NCBI GenBank assembly: GCA_023974075.1
Contig: CM043792.1
Coordinates: forward strand, 13,249,456 to 13,313,455
Source: Chaenocephalus aceratus
Lineage: Eukaryota > Chordata > Actinopteri > Perciformes > Channichthyidae
Reading direction: 5' to 3'
DNA length: 64,000 bases
The number at the start of each line of letters is the position of its first letter. The first letter of the stretch is position 1. The notes under the pieces were generated by a model. That model was not told the DNA's origin, ran no database searches, and was given only the letters and a program-made list of their open reading frames with translations. Positions 31,769 to 44,917 of the stretch are shown here, piece after piece. The position numbers and the translations under genes were made by a program.

Positions 31769-32058
31769 GGTGTGTGAGGTGCTCCGCGCAGATTGGTCCA
31801 TTTGGGCCAATCCGGTCAGTTGTTGTTGATTTGGGTGTTCACACATCACAGAACCCAGGAAGCAAACAACGGAAAATGAGAAATCTCCAAAAGGCGTTCT
31901 GGGGCAGCATAGACAGGTATTTTCTATGTTAGAGTTTTACTCGCTACAGGGTGTACTTTGAGGGTTTTTGACTCTGCAGACCGTTTACATGCATAAAAAC
32001 CTTCATAACACACAAGGGGATGGGTAATAACCGGAAAAGCATGACATGGGCCCTTTAA
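31769..32058. repeat. Right half of a TTAA-type MITE
   Basis: Ends GCATGACATGGGCCCTTTAA, the mirror of the terminus at 3369. The left half of this copy is not present; repeat X abuts it. Confidence 0.55.
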
Positions 32059-32167
32059 CACTTGTGTTCATATGTGTGGCTTTCTACAGAGCTGATAATG
32101 AGAATGATACATGTGCAAACACTATGGTGTGTTCATATTTCTCCACTGTATAATATTAACCTGTTAA

Positions 32168-32656
32168 GCCCCGAGCCTGTTTTCCAGGTCTCAGGCTCGA
32201 AAATGACATTCCCAGAACAAATGACCATAACACTTCTAAAAGGGGAAAATTAATAATCTTTTTTCTCAAAGCAATGATAAACCTGTGAGTTGGATGTAGA
32301 AGAGTCAGAATGAATATAGATTTTTTTTAAAGTAAATTCAGATTGAACATAGTAAAAAAATGTAAATGATTGTGTCTGTCCAAAAAATACACATTACTTA
32401 TAGTGAAAACCACCCTTGAATGATGGGATGGTAGACTAAAAGCTTTAGGAATCCAAACTATAACATAATAAGTACCCTGTATCAAGATTGATGCAAAACA
32501 AGTGAAATTTGACCTTTTTAGAGAGATTTAGCACAAAAAAAACCCACTTCTGGTGTCATTTGAGTGGATTTAACATATCTCTGGCCCCCCTTGGTCGATT
32601 TTGATGATTGACATCTTTTTTTAACTGCTAGAGCCAATGTAATCGAGGGAAAGTTC

Positions 32657-32704
<48 letters not shown>

Positions 32705-33315
32705 ACCAAATAAGGAGTGAGAGTGACGCGTAGCAAAACCGGAAGCTGTGCCTCTGGTGGCTACCATTAGCAGCTAATATTTATTCTCCGATTTTTGCAT
32801 TAAAATGGAATTATGGAATATCAATAATTTGTTCAAAGTGACAGACACATTGGATTAACCTATGGATTAACTTTCAGCCACGTTTGTTCTCGTTGTAATG
32901 CCATTGAACACAACTTTTGATCAGAATAACAGCTGAGGTGAGCATATCTCAGCTGGGTTTTGCTACCTAAAGCTACGTTGTGTGTTGTCTGTATTTGCTT
33001 CCCCTGTCGCGAGTTCTAATCGCTCAGTGATGATACTTATATTTCTATAATCTGTGGAATCTCAGGATGTTATCTAAGCTTGTTTGTGCGGATCCAATAT
33101 CGATCGGTATAGCTAGAGTTCTGTGCTCTGCGTTAGCATGTTTTCGCTCAGGGCTCATTTAGACCCTTCTTGTGAGACTTGTGTTTTTGTTTCAGTAATA
33201 GTTCGTATCATCAGTTAGCTGAGTTTCTTCCCGTTAGGAGGGTATGACACATTCATAGTTTTTTTTAATATGAAGAAGCCCTGAAAAAAATACCCACCGA
33301 AGGGGTCTTTGGGGC
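32168..33315. mobile_element. TTAA-flanked non-autonomous element
   Basis: TTAA occurs at 32164-32167 and 33316-33319. The ends GCCCCGAGCCTG and (inverse) GCCCCAAAGACCCC share a short imperfect inverted repeat. TTAA targets are used by piggyBac and Kolobok transposons. A CA repeat lies at 32656-32702. No coding sequence. 33320-33784 holds nothing recognised. Confidence 0.6.
32656..32702. repeat. (CA)n microsatellite
   Basis: About 45 bp of CA dinucleotides. Confidence 0.95.
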
Positions 33316-33784
33316 TTAACATTAACAATGCATGTATCACCTTTTTTTCTATATGCATTTATACTGATGCTGTTACAGTATATCGTGTGTATATTGAGTA
33401 TAGTGCATTTTTCTAGTGTATCATATTCCTAATTACTGCAGGAACACAATGTACTACATGGCTCAAATGAATGTTTCATGATATAATCATCATCTAATCT
33501 AGAATGCCAAGGTTGTAACAATGTACCAAATGTACTCAAGCATTATTTAAACTCCAATATATTAACGAGCTTTAAACAAATGCCAAAGGAAATACGTAAT
33601 GACTCTGGGAGAAGTGTGCGTCTGTTCGCCATAATAGTCTGAATCGACATGAAAAATGAACAAAACATGCATTGCATGCAAACATTGGCTTGTGTTGGTT
33701 TCAGTCATATGCTCGGAGGCGGCTTGCAGGGACATTCTGCATGCATCTGGCTGTTTCTGCAGGTTCCCTCTGCAAGTGTCATGC

Positions 33785-36754
33785 CAACCCAGTCTCATGG
33801 CATTTCGTGTTCACCAACACGATTTTTAATCTATTGATTCGTGTTCACCAACACGATTTTCACCTTTTTTTCGGGTTGCACAGCACGATTTTAAAAGCAA
33901 TGTATTTCGACTGGTAATGTGTTTCGTGCCTGCAGCACGTATTTTTCTCCGGTCGGGTCGTGGAAGACCGGAAGCTGTGTGGTTCATAAAAACATGTTCT
34001 TACTCAATATCAAGCCACAATTATTGCTTTTATTTTAAATCGTATAATTTCTGACTTTTGTTGGGGCTCAGAGCCTCAGAATACTGAAATATGTATTTTT
34101 AAATCTTTTCTTCCTTCTAATTTGTTATTCTTTTCAAAATAACACACTGTTATTTACTCACCAATAACACACAATTATCCTTGCTTTTATTTATTGGTTT
34201 AATTCCATAATCTCGGGATTTTTTGGTGTCCGTCAGGAACTGAATTTCAAAATAAAAATAACCGGAAACAGACGTAGGCCTATAAGGGACATTTCGAGCA
34301 TCATTGTGATTGTCAACATTTCTGAGTTTAGGATGGCCGAAGACACTACCCTACCCATAATCCCCAGCTATCGTTTAGGACTACAGTCCCCGTCATTAAT
34401 CTTCAAGCTCTGGGATTGGATGTTGGAGTGGCAGTGCGCCAAGTTTACGCCAAGCGTCAAATGGAACGAAACCACACCAGACTATCCAAATCTGGAATCG
34501 AACGCCCCCCCCAGAACTACACATGCTGGCTATTGTGTTTCACAAAATGTTCTATGGGACGTCTCTACTGAACGTTTTTGTTTTTTCCACTATTAGAAGT
34601 TGCCAGTATTAAACACATTGGTGTTATCAAATGTAAAACATATAATTAATAAATGGGTGAAAATCGCTTGTGTCCATAATGCGCAGCATTAATATATACC
34701 CACATGACAGCTCATTGTTACTTTGTAATTCTACTCCACTACAATTCAGAGGTTAACCTGGTATTTTTACTCCACTACACTTATTTGAGTTACTTTACAG
34801 ATTCTGATTAATGATGTGAAATATAAACAACCCTTAAATCAGACTTTAGTTACACCTGAGTAATTAGGTAAGGTGATTGTCAAGTGCCAACAATCAGGAG
34901 ATATATTTGATAGTTGGTGCTTGAGAAGACTAAACATGTAATAAATTATATTCATTACTCGTTATCCTCTACTAATAGTTAATTAAAGACTGTATATTAT
35001 GGCTATTTTGCACATCCCTTTCAAGATTTCAAGATTTTCAATGGTTTATTGACATATCATATGCACAACTACGGTGTAGTTATGCAGTGAATGAAAAACT
35101 TGGGTCACAGGTTCCTCAACAGTGCATTACAAGACATCTATCAATATGTGTGAACCTCCACCATTAAACTGTCATATTCTGCACATTTCTTATTCTATCT
35201 ACATACATAAGAGTATAATTCATATGTATAATATCAGTTAAAATAAGTGCTTCAGTTAACATTGCAGGAAAGCAATATATTAGACGTTAAGTACTTTGTC
35301 AGGCTTAATATTTATCTGTAGATAGATACCCCCAAAGTGTTTTTCTTATTTAAAAGAAGACCTTTATCTGTTATTTAATGTTTAAATAAAGGTTAATTCG
35401 TTTTTCTGTTTTGTACCTCCTCCTATTAATATCTTTACATCCTGCACTAAACTGTTTTATTGTAGAGATCACTTATAGTATGTTCTTGATTTTTTATATT
35501 CTATATTTCTATCACAGACCTTCTACTTTCCCCCTATGAAAGTATGTACTCTTAATATTTTTTTAATCAAATATAACACATAAAAACAAAAATTCAATAA
35601 CGTGCTTTAACCACTAGGCAGTGCACACAAGGTACACACAGCTATAATAACTTTGTATTATTAGTGTAGGACATAATTTTACAGCATATTGCTATACTAT
35701 TTCAGACTCAGTATTTACATTCTTACATTCAAAGAAAATCAGTAATATCTTTAAAAACTACAAGTCCTTTTATATCAGCTGTGCACCGTTATGGTGTAAA
35801 TATAACCTATCTATGAATTAGATCAAATGTAAAAGTCAGCCGAATTAGTATTGATACTGCAAGGAGATGTATTATGTGAAGAGAAATTGAAGATGTTGTT
35901 TAATTGTTGATATATTTATCCACGTCAAGTATTCAGTTTCGGCATTTCTTCAGTTGTTCCAAAGGTCTTCTCATCAGGGCTCTATAAATAAAGAACTACG
36001 ACAGATCTGTAATATATAGATATGTAATGCAGCCGAACCGTGTATTACAATGCCGTTATGTGATGACTTTCAAAGAGAAAAGAAAGAGCACTCGGAATTA
36101 AGTATTATTTTATTCTTTTGAAATGTTTTCCGGATTTCATATAATATAAACACCAAATCCCAGCATGCATTGCGGCTAAAACATCCAATCAGCGAGCTTA
36201 AACCATAGCTGAGGATCTTGGGTAATCGCTCGAAATGCCTACGTCTGTTTCCGGTTATTTTTATTTTGAAATTCAGTTCCTGACGGACGCCAAAAAAGCC
36301 CGAGATTATGGAATTAAACCAATAAATAAAAGCAAGGATAATTGTGTGTTATTGGTGAGTAAATAACAGTGTGTTATTTTGAAAAAAATAACAAATTAGA
36401 AGGAAAAAAACATTTGAAAAATACAGATTTCAGTATCCTGAGGCTCTGAGCCCCATTTATTTTTCTCACAGATGGCAACAAAAGTCCGAAATTATACGAT
36501 TTAAAATAAAAGCAATAATTGTGGCTTGATATTGAGTAAGAACATGTTTTTATGAACCTCACAGCTTCCGGTCTTCCATGACCCGACTGGAGAAAAAGAC
36601 GTGCTGCAGGCACGAAACACATTACCAGTAGAAATACATTGCTTTTAAAATCGTGCTGTGCAACACCAAAAAAAGGGGAAAATCGTGTTGGTGAACACGA
36701 ATCAATAGATTAAAAATCGTGTTGGTGAACACGAAATGCCATGAGACTGGGTTG
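33785..36754. mobile_element. Element B: long-TIR transposon, 7-bp duplication
   Basis: Inverted arms of about 500 bp (33785-34300 and 36230-36754) start CAACCCAGTCTCATGGCATT. GTCATGC flanks both sides (33778-33784 and 36755-36761). The arms hold repeated CGTGTTCACCAACACGATTT motifs. The interior shares modules with A and E (34330-34680, 35020-35160, 35755-36110), the last one inverted relative to A. No transposase seen. Confidence 0.85.
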
Positions 36755-36761
36755 GTCATGC

Positions 36762-38557
36762 AGAACGTATACTGGTAGCTATCCCATTTACTCTGAGAAT
36801 TCCCCTTTGTTTACTTAAGGCGCAATTCTTCGAGTAAATATTTACAGTCAATTAATAACTGGAGGGTGTGATTGGCGTGGACCATTTAACACTCCTCATT
36901 TGATGCTTCCATGGTTCGTTGCAGGCATGTGATGAGCTTGATATAAAATGTCAATGGCATTGGCAACTGCATTTCACCACCATACTGAGTGATCCGTGAT
37001 ACGTGTTTAATATCTCCTTTTATACCAGTTGGTAGACCAGCTTTAATGTCAAGGTTATTATTCTAGCCATACATAGTTTTTTGGGTTCAGAATATGTGTG
37101 TTCTTACAATTCCCTAAATGAGAAATAAGAAATACGTAATTTCAAGTCTGTTTAATTTGATTTGCTTTAAATATTGTATCCCCTGAATCAGTGTTAGTTT
37201 TGTTTGCCAGAAGCTGGACTTTTTTTGCCAGAATGGACTTTTATCCAGTTTTAAGCCTTATTTTAATCCTAAACTTCGTTGTGAATGCATAATCCATATT
37301 GTTAATGAGCTCACTAACAAGTTTACAACATTTCCGTATGTGTGAATGTGTGGTGTAAACTCTCTGACATTTATTAGACATTTAGACAATGAGCCAAGTC
37401 GAGGTTATTTCTAATGTAGTATCACATCACCTGGTAACACAATGCATCACATCAGTCAATTGAATCTATTTCAAACCAGTTAATTGTCTACAAATTTGAA
37501 AACGCTTTTAAAAAATCACACATATCATCCATTCTTTCAAACTCTTACTTACACATGGCCACAATATAATCGTTGCAATTAAAAATCTCTCCACCACCAG
37601 AGACAGTCTGATCTCTGCAGCTTTGGGTGGGATTTAACACACATTTCTCTGCCTCACATGGGTATAATTATGCTGACAACACATGACTAACACCAGAAAG
37701 TGTTGGCACACAAAATTACGGTGGCTGAGAGGTGCAATCGACAATTACAAAGTGTGAAACACTTTAACAAAGCTTGAGACAAATTTACATTTTATAAATC
37801 AAATTTACATTTTATATAACAAAATTACATTAGCAAAACACTTTTACTGGTCGCATCATTGTAAATGACTGTAAGTCTGTTTTTGTCGGAAATAACTGCA
37901 TTGAGATCCCCCTGAAATCCCTGAGGGGTGGATGGTTAATATATAACTACTACATGCCAACGCAACATATACAGTGAAATCTAAATCTGTAATGTGTGAC
38001 TTCACATTTATGTCTCAAGCACTAACAGGGATAAATGTTTAAAATGTACCTGACATGTTCACAGCTGTCATAAGGACCCACGTGACGCTCCGCTTCACCC
38101 ACTTTGCCCTCTTCGTAGACATCGTTTCATCCCACTTATATTTAGCTTAAAGCTTTTACGAGACAGCGATGGGATGAGTGGGAGTGTTTTTCCTTCCTGT
38201 CCAGGCATATTTGAAGATTTTCTTTCTGTTTAACCTGTCTGAGCTGATATTTCTATAAATGAAATATTTAACACAGGAGGTGAGAATATGCAAGACAAGT
38301 TTGGAGAAGGTAAAAGGAAGTTGAGTGCATCAAAGTGTATGAGGTAAAGTATAGTATAGTATAAGGTGTGATGCAAAGCAACAATTATTCCACTCGTAAA
38401 ATGTGCCATTTATCTGTGCCTACCAAAGCAAGCTACTGTGTATGTGATCTGCCAGGTGGAAATTGACATTTACATAATAATGAAACAAACTAGCAATGTA
38501 AAATTAGCGTTGATTTAGCTGCAGAAGGAAACTGTTTTTAGTTTTATAAAAAGCTTT
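36762..38557. other. No recognised gene
   Basis: 1.8 kb of AT-rich sequence. I see no coding frame, terminal repeat or known repeat in it. Confidence 0.5.
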
Positions 38558-38625
38558 GAAGCCTATGAAGGTAGATATGGTGCAAAATTCGAGAGCGTGT
38601 AAAACCTGATGTGAGCACTTGCAGG

Positions 38626-39567
38626 TAGTGTTAATTTTGTCAGCTATCTTTTTATTTAGTTTTAGTCTTAGTCTATTAGTCACCTTCATCCTGTTTTTAT
38701 TTAGTCAAGTTTTAGTCGACTAAAAGTCTGAGCATTTTAGTCTTATTTTAGTCGACTAAAACAGTAAACATTTTAGTCAAGATTTAGTCGACTAAAAGTC
38801 TGTGCATTTTAGTCTTATTTTAGTCAAAGAAAACTAATTATTTTAGTCTACTTTTTGTCAATGAAAACTGTTGAGTCTTTTTTAGTCATCAGATTATATA
38901 GAACATTTCAGTCAAACTAGTCTAGCCAAAACCAATAATTTGTCATTTTAGTATATATAAATAAATAGGATTATATCTTGTCCTTATTTGATGAAAAACA
39001 CAGGTTGAATGATTAAGAATGCAGCTTTGCAGAGAGTATCTGGTCAGGTTTGTGGTGTTTTTACCTGTGTTATGGCCACATTGCTTCCCTTCTGATAAAA
39101 CAATGCATTCGCTTTTTTTCTCCGCCTCATTGTAGCTATTTTATTTTCTGTTAAATAAGGTTAGTTAGACCATGAGTTAGACCCGAGTCTTTCACGTTAA
39201 CAATGTGCCGCTGCCCGGTGTAATTCAAATCTACCGCCGCGCGCAGCACAGACACACACAGCTGCTGCCCTGCCAGTGCCGCAGCACCGGAAATGGAACT
39301 GCTGGGAGAAAAACTGACTATCAGAGATGTAACTTTATCTTTGATAACATTTCGTCTCCTCATTTTTCGTCAACGAAAGTAAAGAGAGATTTTGGCATAG
39401 TTTTTATTTAGTAAACTACATTTTCGTCTCGTCACTTTTCGTCAACGATATATTGTACAGTTTTACTGCCGTCGGTGCCGTCTCGTCATCGTCTCGTTTT
39501 CGTCATGGAAAAAAAGGTCGTTGACGAACATATTTCGTCATAGTTTTAGTCAACGAAATTAACACTA
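38626..39567. mobile_element. hAT non-autonomous transposon (942 bp) in element C left arm
   Basis: Ends TAGTGTTAATTTTGTC and (inverse) TAGTGTTAATTTCGTTGAC, with an exact 8-bp duplication CTTGCAGG (38618-38625 and 39568-39575). Internal TTTTAGTCGACTAAAA motifs repeat. The right arm of element C lacks it, so it came later than the arms. Confidence 0.92.
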
Positions 39568-40029
39568 CTTGCAGGAAAAAAATCTTGAGTTTGTGTGCAT
39601 ACATTTACACTTGTAAAAAATATCCGCGTAACTGTGAACCAAATTTGAAGTCACAGAAGAAAAAAAAGTTTTGTAGCTTGTAGAAAAAAAATGAACTTAG
39701 TGATGAAATGTTCACTTGCAGAAAAATACATATTTTTTAAATATATTTTCCATTACAACTGCAACTTTATTTATTACAACCTCTCAAATCAGTTATTACA
39801 ACTTGACGAATCTGCTCTGTGGCAGTATAAATCGACGAATCTGCGGTCTTGACTTTTGCTACACTTCTTGCGATAAATGTGTCCCAAAAGTAATTTTCAC
39901 CTGTAGATGTGGGGAGGGAGGGGGTTGGAGGGAGGGGGGTTGGAGCGAAGGGGCGGAGCTATCAGAAGGACGAGGCTCGGGTGACTGGAGACTGCGGGGC
40001 TAACGGTTCGTGTCGCTACCAGTCCGCTG

Positions 40030-40047
40030 ACATGGCGCATCAATCAA
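40030..40047 (+). other. Possible first-exon start inside element C arm
   Basis: ATGGCGCATCAATCAACG is followed by GTAAAT and lies just downstream of a GC-rich block (39905-40010). The mirrored arm keeps the same ATG on the minus strand near 44402, followed by GTACAT. It could be a promoter plus first exon of a lost transposase gene. This is inference. Confidence 0.3.
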
Positions 40048-41773
40048 CGGTAAATTTTGCCCATTACTTGCCCAGTATTACTTTGAATATTATTATTGTG
40101 ATTGAGGATTAAATCCGCTTTGAAGACCACCGTTTTATATTGTGCAGTTTAGCGGCAAAATAACGTCAGTTAGCCAGCTAACGCTAGCTTTGTTGAGTTT
40201 ATGCTAGCTAAACAAGTAGTGGTTGTAGTCTATACAGCAGTAATTCATATATTATAGCCTACTGCTTTGGCACTAATGGTTGATAACCGTTTATGAAAAT
40301 AAAACCAATTGAACTGTACTGAAATAATAAAGTTTTATAATTGTCTTTGGCTCCTGCTGTGTTTTTAAAGCCTTTGTAAATTATCCATGCTATTTTCTAT
40401 TTAGCTAACGTCGAAGTAGTGTATGTGAAATCAGCCTCACAATAAGATGTGTGTATATTACAATTATTAATGTCATATTTCAAGATGATTACTTAGATAT
40501 TACAATATGGTTGGTTGAGCTGGAGTTCATTATTGAGCTTACACGTTAACGTCACAGTCATCTGAAGAACGAACCCAAACCTTGTTGATTTTATTAATTG
40601 TATTACAAATTGATATCAAACAGTAAGCATTGGTAACGCAATTTCCAAAGTTACAGTAAAATAAAAAGGACCCTGACTCGGACAATACACAATCCAACAT
40701 GTTCAACAGAAGAGAATCAGTTATATTGTTTGTACACATGGTACTTTACATATATATCTGTTTGTTTAAAGTGTCCAGGTGATGCAGACAGGCTGGACCA
40801 GAGAGTGAGAGACATAACTGGACTCCTCACAGCATCATACTGTACAAAGAATCAAGAAAGATATTGGTTTAAATGAATGAAGTATTGACTTGAATACACT
40901 GATATACATTCCATTAAACAATACTAAATACTAGATCACCTACACATCAGTTAAGTTGAGGGTTGTTTCCATGCAAAAAGTTACATTTAGATGTTAACAA
41001 GCAATACGACTTTGTCAGCTTTCTAATGTAATGTATTGAAGGCAAAGATATTTAACACATAGTAAGAACTGCTACTATTTATCTCTCAATATTGTCTGTA
41101 AAAAACGTGGTAAAAGTTATTCTTTCAGTGAGACAACAGAGCAAGCTTCTACAGTTGCACTACGTTTTGATAACAGTTAAATATTATTTTGATAATAACA
41201 TATATTTCAATGTTGATGAATTTCATACTGTTCATTCATAATCTGATTACAATTAAAAAATAATTATATCAACAGCCCCATAACACACAAACACACCTCT
41301 TTCATAAATAACACACTTGTTCTGCAATAATGTTTTATGTTTCCTGTAATTTTTGTTAGGAAAGGACATGCCCGAAAGACACGACATCTTCTCCTTCTCT
41401 GAGGGTCAAGAAGAACATCCAAGAGGAACATTAAAAGCTGATGTTATGAGATTTTAAGACCAGTACAGGACATTCACTAAGAAACTACTTTTATTGTGAA
41501 AACAAAGATCTGCACACCGAATATTTTTGTAGTCTATCAGGACCATCATTTGTTTGTGACGCTGCCTGCACCTCAGAGAAGGGGTGGTTATAGTCAGGCT
41601 TATAAAGTGTGGCGAAAAACATAGTCAGCTGATCGAATGCACCTATTTCCACATCTACACTCCATCAGCTGATTATTTCTATTTGCCTCACTTAATGAGC
41701 TTCACATCACTTGTGCCTTGTACCGCAGAGTTTGCAACGTCACAAATAAATGGGGCCAATCTTCAGTCAGATG

Positions 41774-43208
41774 CAGTGGTGGGCCGTCAGGGCCAGCAAG
41801 GCCTTCTCTGCTGGCCTAAACATCATCAGAATATACATTTAATTTTGATATATTTTTTCCACAAATATGTATTAAATTATTCCCCATAGTCTATTCTTTT
41901 CATTTCATAGCTTTCCTCTTGGTTGCACTGCTTCCAGCCTCAGAACAAGATTTGGAGGGCTGGCCTTTATGTTAGAGCTTTTATCCAATCATATTTCAGC
42001 CATAATGTGTTACCAGGGTCCAAGAAATCTGCCCTTAGGCCTTCAGAATCAACAGTGCGGGCGCCTGTAGCTTAAAGTGAACGGAAACAAAACTGTGGCG
42101 TTAACCAATCAGATTTTGAGTTGGCGACAACGGGCCAGCTAGCAGGCGTACGATGACGTCAGCACGTGCACGTCTTTTGATTGGATACGCACTATTGAGA
42201 GGCAGAGCTATGTAGAGCTAGCAAACTGAATTTGAATTTGAACGAGCTAAGTTGTGTAGATTTCTACAAGCTGTTTTTTTTCAACCCACAATGGCTGAAG
42301 GAGGAGAAGAGATCGATTTGGTCGCAGATATAATTACAACGCCTTTTTCAAGACGAACTTTTCAAGAAAAGCTAGACATTGTGAGAAGAGAACGGCCAAC
42401 CCCGACGCTAGCGAGCCTATCACAGCGGGGGAAAGGGTTTGTCCGCCACTTTCAAATCACTAACTACGAGCGGTACCCCTGGCTCACAGCCTCCGAGAGG
42501 CACTGCAAATTGTACTGCTGGGAATGCCTGATATTTGCAAATGATCGATTTGGTGTTTGGAGCCACACTGGATTTGCAAACTTGAGTTGTCTAACCAAGG
42601 CAGCAACGAGACACCAAAGCACGGCTGGGCACTTACAAGCAATGGTGCTTTTGAAAACCTTAGGGGACACCCGAGTGGATCTACAGCTCAACGAACAAGT
42701 GCGCCGGGAAACGGAGCTCCACAACGAAAGGGTGAACAAAAATTAATTGTTTGTTTTCTTTTATTTTCAGTGAATAGTTTGTGTCTTTATCGTCACGTTT
42801 CTTAAATGAAACTGCTTTGGGTGCGACAATGCGCTGTTTAGTGAACAAACTTGTTAAAGCTCACATACTTTTGGTGGACTTAATAAAACTTTGTAGACTA
42901 ATGCCTTAAAAGCCCCTTTTATTTTTAAGTTTTGACAGTATCCAAGCGATCTTAAAGCTGGTAGTTTAACACTCTTAATTGTAAATGCGGATATATTGAT
43001 TATAAATGCTTCGGAAATATTAATATAACTCTGTTGTACTTGACTATGTTAAGGTGATGCAACGCCCGGTTATACTGTGTTTCTGTCTAAATGTATAGTT
43101 TCTAGAGCCATGGCGTCATAATGATGGTATTAAGAGGTGGAATAATTCAGGTAGGACTGTGTCAGACATCACTGAAGGCCTAGGTGTGAAATGCACGGCC
43201 CGCCACTG
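41774..43208 (+). mobile_element. hAT element with truncated transposase gene
   Basis: Ends CAGTGGTGGGCCGT and its inverse ACGGCCCGCCACTG, with an exact 8-bp duplication GTCAGATG (41766-41773 and 43209-43216). It encodes only a zinc-finger N-terminus (42291-42746) in 1435 bp; the catalytic hAT domain is missing. Confidence 0.93.
42291..42746 (+). CDS. hAT/ZMYM1-like TTF-type zinc-finger fragment
   Basis: 151 residues starting M-A-E-G-G-E-E-I-D-L; this ATG is preferred over an in-frame one 13 codons upstream because it fits the usual start of these proteins. The TTF-like zinc finger has C72, C76, C79, H108 and H114, with the motif Y-P-W-L-T-A-S-E in front and G-F-A-N-L-S-C-L between. In full-length relatives (fish hAT transposases and ZMYM1-like domesticated genes) this DNA-binding finger precedes the RNase H-like catalytic core and the hAT dimerisation domain, neither of which is present here. 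The frame has no stop or shift up to its end at N-K-N. It could act as a DNA-binding competitor if expressed, which is speculation. Confidence 0.8.
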   Translation: MAEGGEEIDLVADIITTPFSRRTFQEKLDIVRRERPTPTLASLSQRGKGFVRHFQITNYERYPWLTASERHCKLYCWECLIFANDRFGVWSHTGFANLSCLTKAATRHQSTAGHLQAMVLLKTLGDTRVDLQLNEQVRRETELHNERVNKN

Positions 43209-44917
43209 GTCAGATGTGAATGTGTAATCTAACATTTTCAGTAAGAATAATGGACAAAAGGAGTGCAAATACAAATACAATTTATTGAAATGTGACCCAA
43301 TAGTTAATCAAATGTTTTAAATAAAAAGCACATATGGACAGAAGGTGTAAACCTATTAAATGTATAAGTAAACACATTTAGTCAAATAACGTGACAGACT
43401 AGGCCTGTGCAGTTGGTATCAGCTTTGCCCAGCATGGGCTCCTCCATCAGGACTGGTCCTCGCTGAGGAAAGACCCTCAGTCCTCTCCAAACCAACAGAC
43501 AGGACGTCCATCAAACGGAGGTTTCTCCCTGAAGTCTCTGCAGCCCTCTGGACACCACGCTGTCTCAATCCGTCCACACTGAATATGAGAGAGGAAAAAA
43601 TGAAAATAATAAATGCTTTAGACAAGAAATATAAAATTGACTGTTGAGTTTGCTCAGTTTTTTAGATTGTCAATACTATTACTGTATAACTAATATCCCA
43701 GGTTAAGAGGCACCTTCAAATAAAGATTGGTCTTTAAATACATGTTGTCTTTGAATTGTTTGTCTAAAGTCAAGGATCTAGAACTGGTACTTAGTTTTAA
43801 TGATACAGTCTGGTTATTATGCTGTTTGGAGGAGGCATCACAGGTAAGAGCACTAACTAGCTACCATCACATGTACCTTAGCTTGACTTAAATGTATTAA
43901 ACGTATAGTTCAGTGATGGCAAAATATAAATAACTAATGTCATGCAAACATATTAATATTTACTTGATTCCAGAGTTGAATTTAGCACAATTGCATACAA
44001 ACGTTAAGGGATTTTAAGATTCTGAAGTCTTCGTTCTAAATAGAAAATAGCATGGATAATTTACAAAGGCTTTAAAAACACAGCAGGAGCCCAAGACAAT
44101 TATAAAACTTGTCATTATTTCAGTACAGTTGGTTTTATTTTCATAACGGTTATCAACCGTTAGTGCCAAAGCAGTAGGCTATAATATATGAATTACTGCT
44201 GTATAGACTACAACCACTACTTGTTTATCTAGCATAAACTCAACAAAGCTAGCGTTAGCTGGCTAACTGACGTTATTTTGCCGCTAAACTGCACGATATA
44301 AAACGGTGGTCTTCAAAGCAGATTTAATCCTCAATCACAATAATAATATTCAAAGTAATACTGGGCAAGTAATGGGCAAAATGTACCGTTGATTGATGCG
44401 CCATGTCAGCGGACTGGTAGCGACACGAACCGTTAGCCCCGCAGTCTCCAGTCACCCGAGCCTCGTCCTTCTGATCGCTCCGCCCCTTCGCTCCAACCCC
44501 CCTCCCTCCCCCACATCTACAGGTGAAAATTACTTTTGGGACACATTTATCGCAAGAAGTGTAGCAAAAGTCAAGACCGCAGATTCGTCGATTTATACTG
44601 CCACAGAGCAGATTCGTCAAGTTGTAATGACTGATTTGAGAGGTTGTAATAAATAAAGTTGCAGTTGTAATGGAAAATATATTTAAAAAAATATGTATTT
44701 TTCTGCAAGTGAACATTTCATCACTATGTTCATTTTTTTTTGACAAGCTACAAAACTTTTTTTTTTCTTCTGTGACTTCAAATTTGGTTCACAGTTACGT
44801 GGATATTTTTTACAAGTGTACATGTATGCACACAAGCTCAGATATTTTTTCTGCAAGTGCTCACTTCAGGTTTTACACGCTCTCACATTTTGCACCATAT
44901 CTACCTTCATAGAAGCC

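Larger units (their letters stand above)
38564..44911. mobile_element. Element C: 6.3-kb element with about 880-bp inverted arms
   Basis: Left arm 38564-40404 (with a hAT inserted) and right arm 44037-44911 are near-perfect inverted copies starting TATGAAGGTAGATATGG. GAAGCC flanks both ends (38558-38563 and 44912-44917), a 6-bp duplication. Each arm contains a GC-rich promoter-like segment with GGGGCGG and an ATG (M-A-H-Q-S-T) followed by GT. The interior holds a second hAT (41774-43208) and otherwise unrecognised sequence (40405-41773 and 43209-44036). No transposase identified. Confidence 0.8.

Noticed and set aside
43419..43625. Short minus-strand frame; another frame there reads C-P-E-G-C-R-D-F-R-E-K-P-P
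   Set aside because: Looked like a possible exon of an element C gene, but no splice sites or second exon could be supported.
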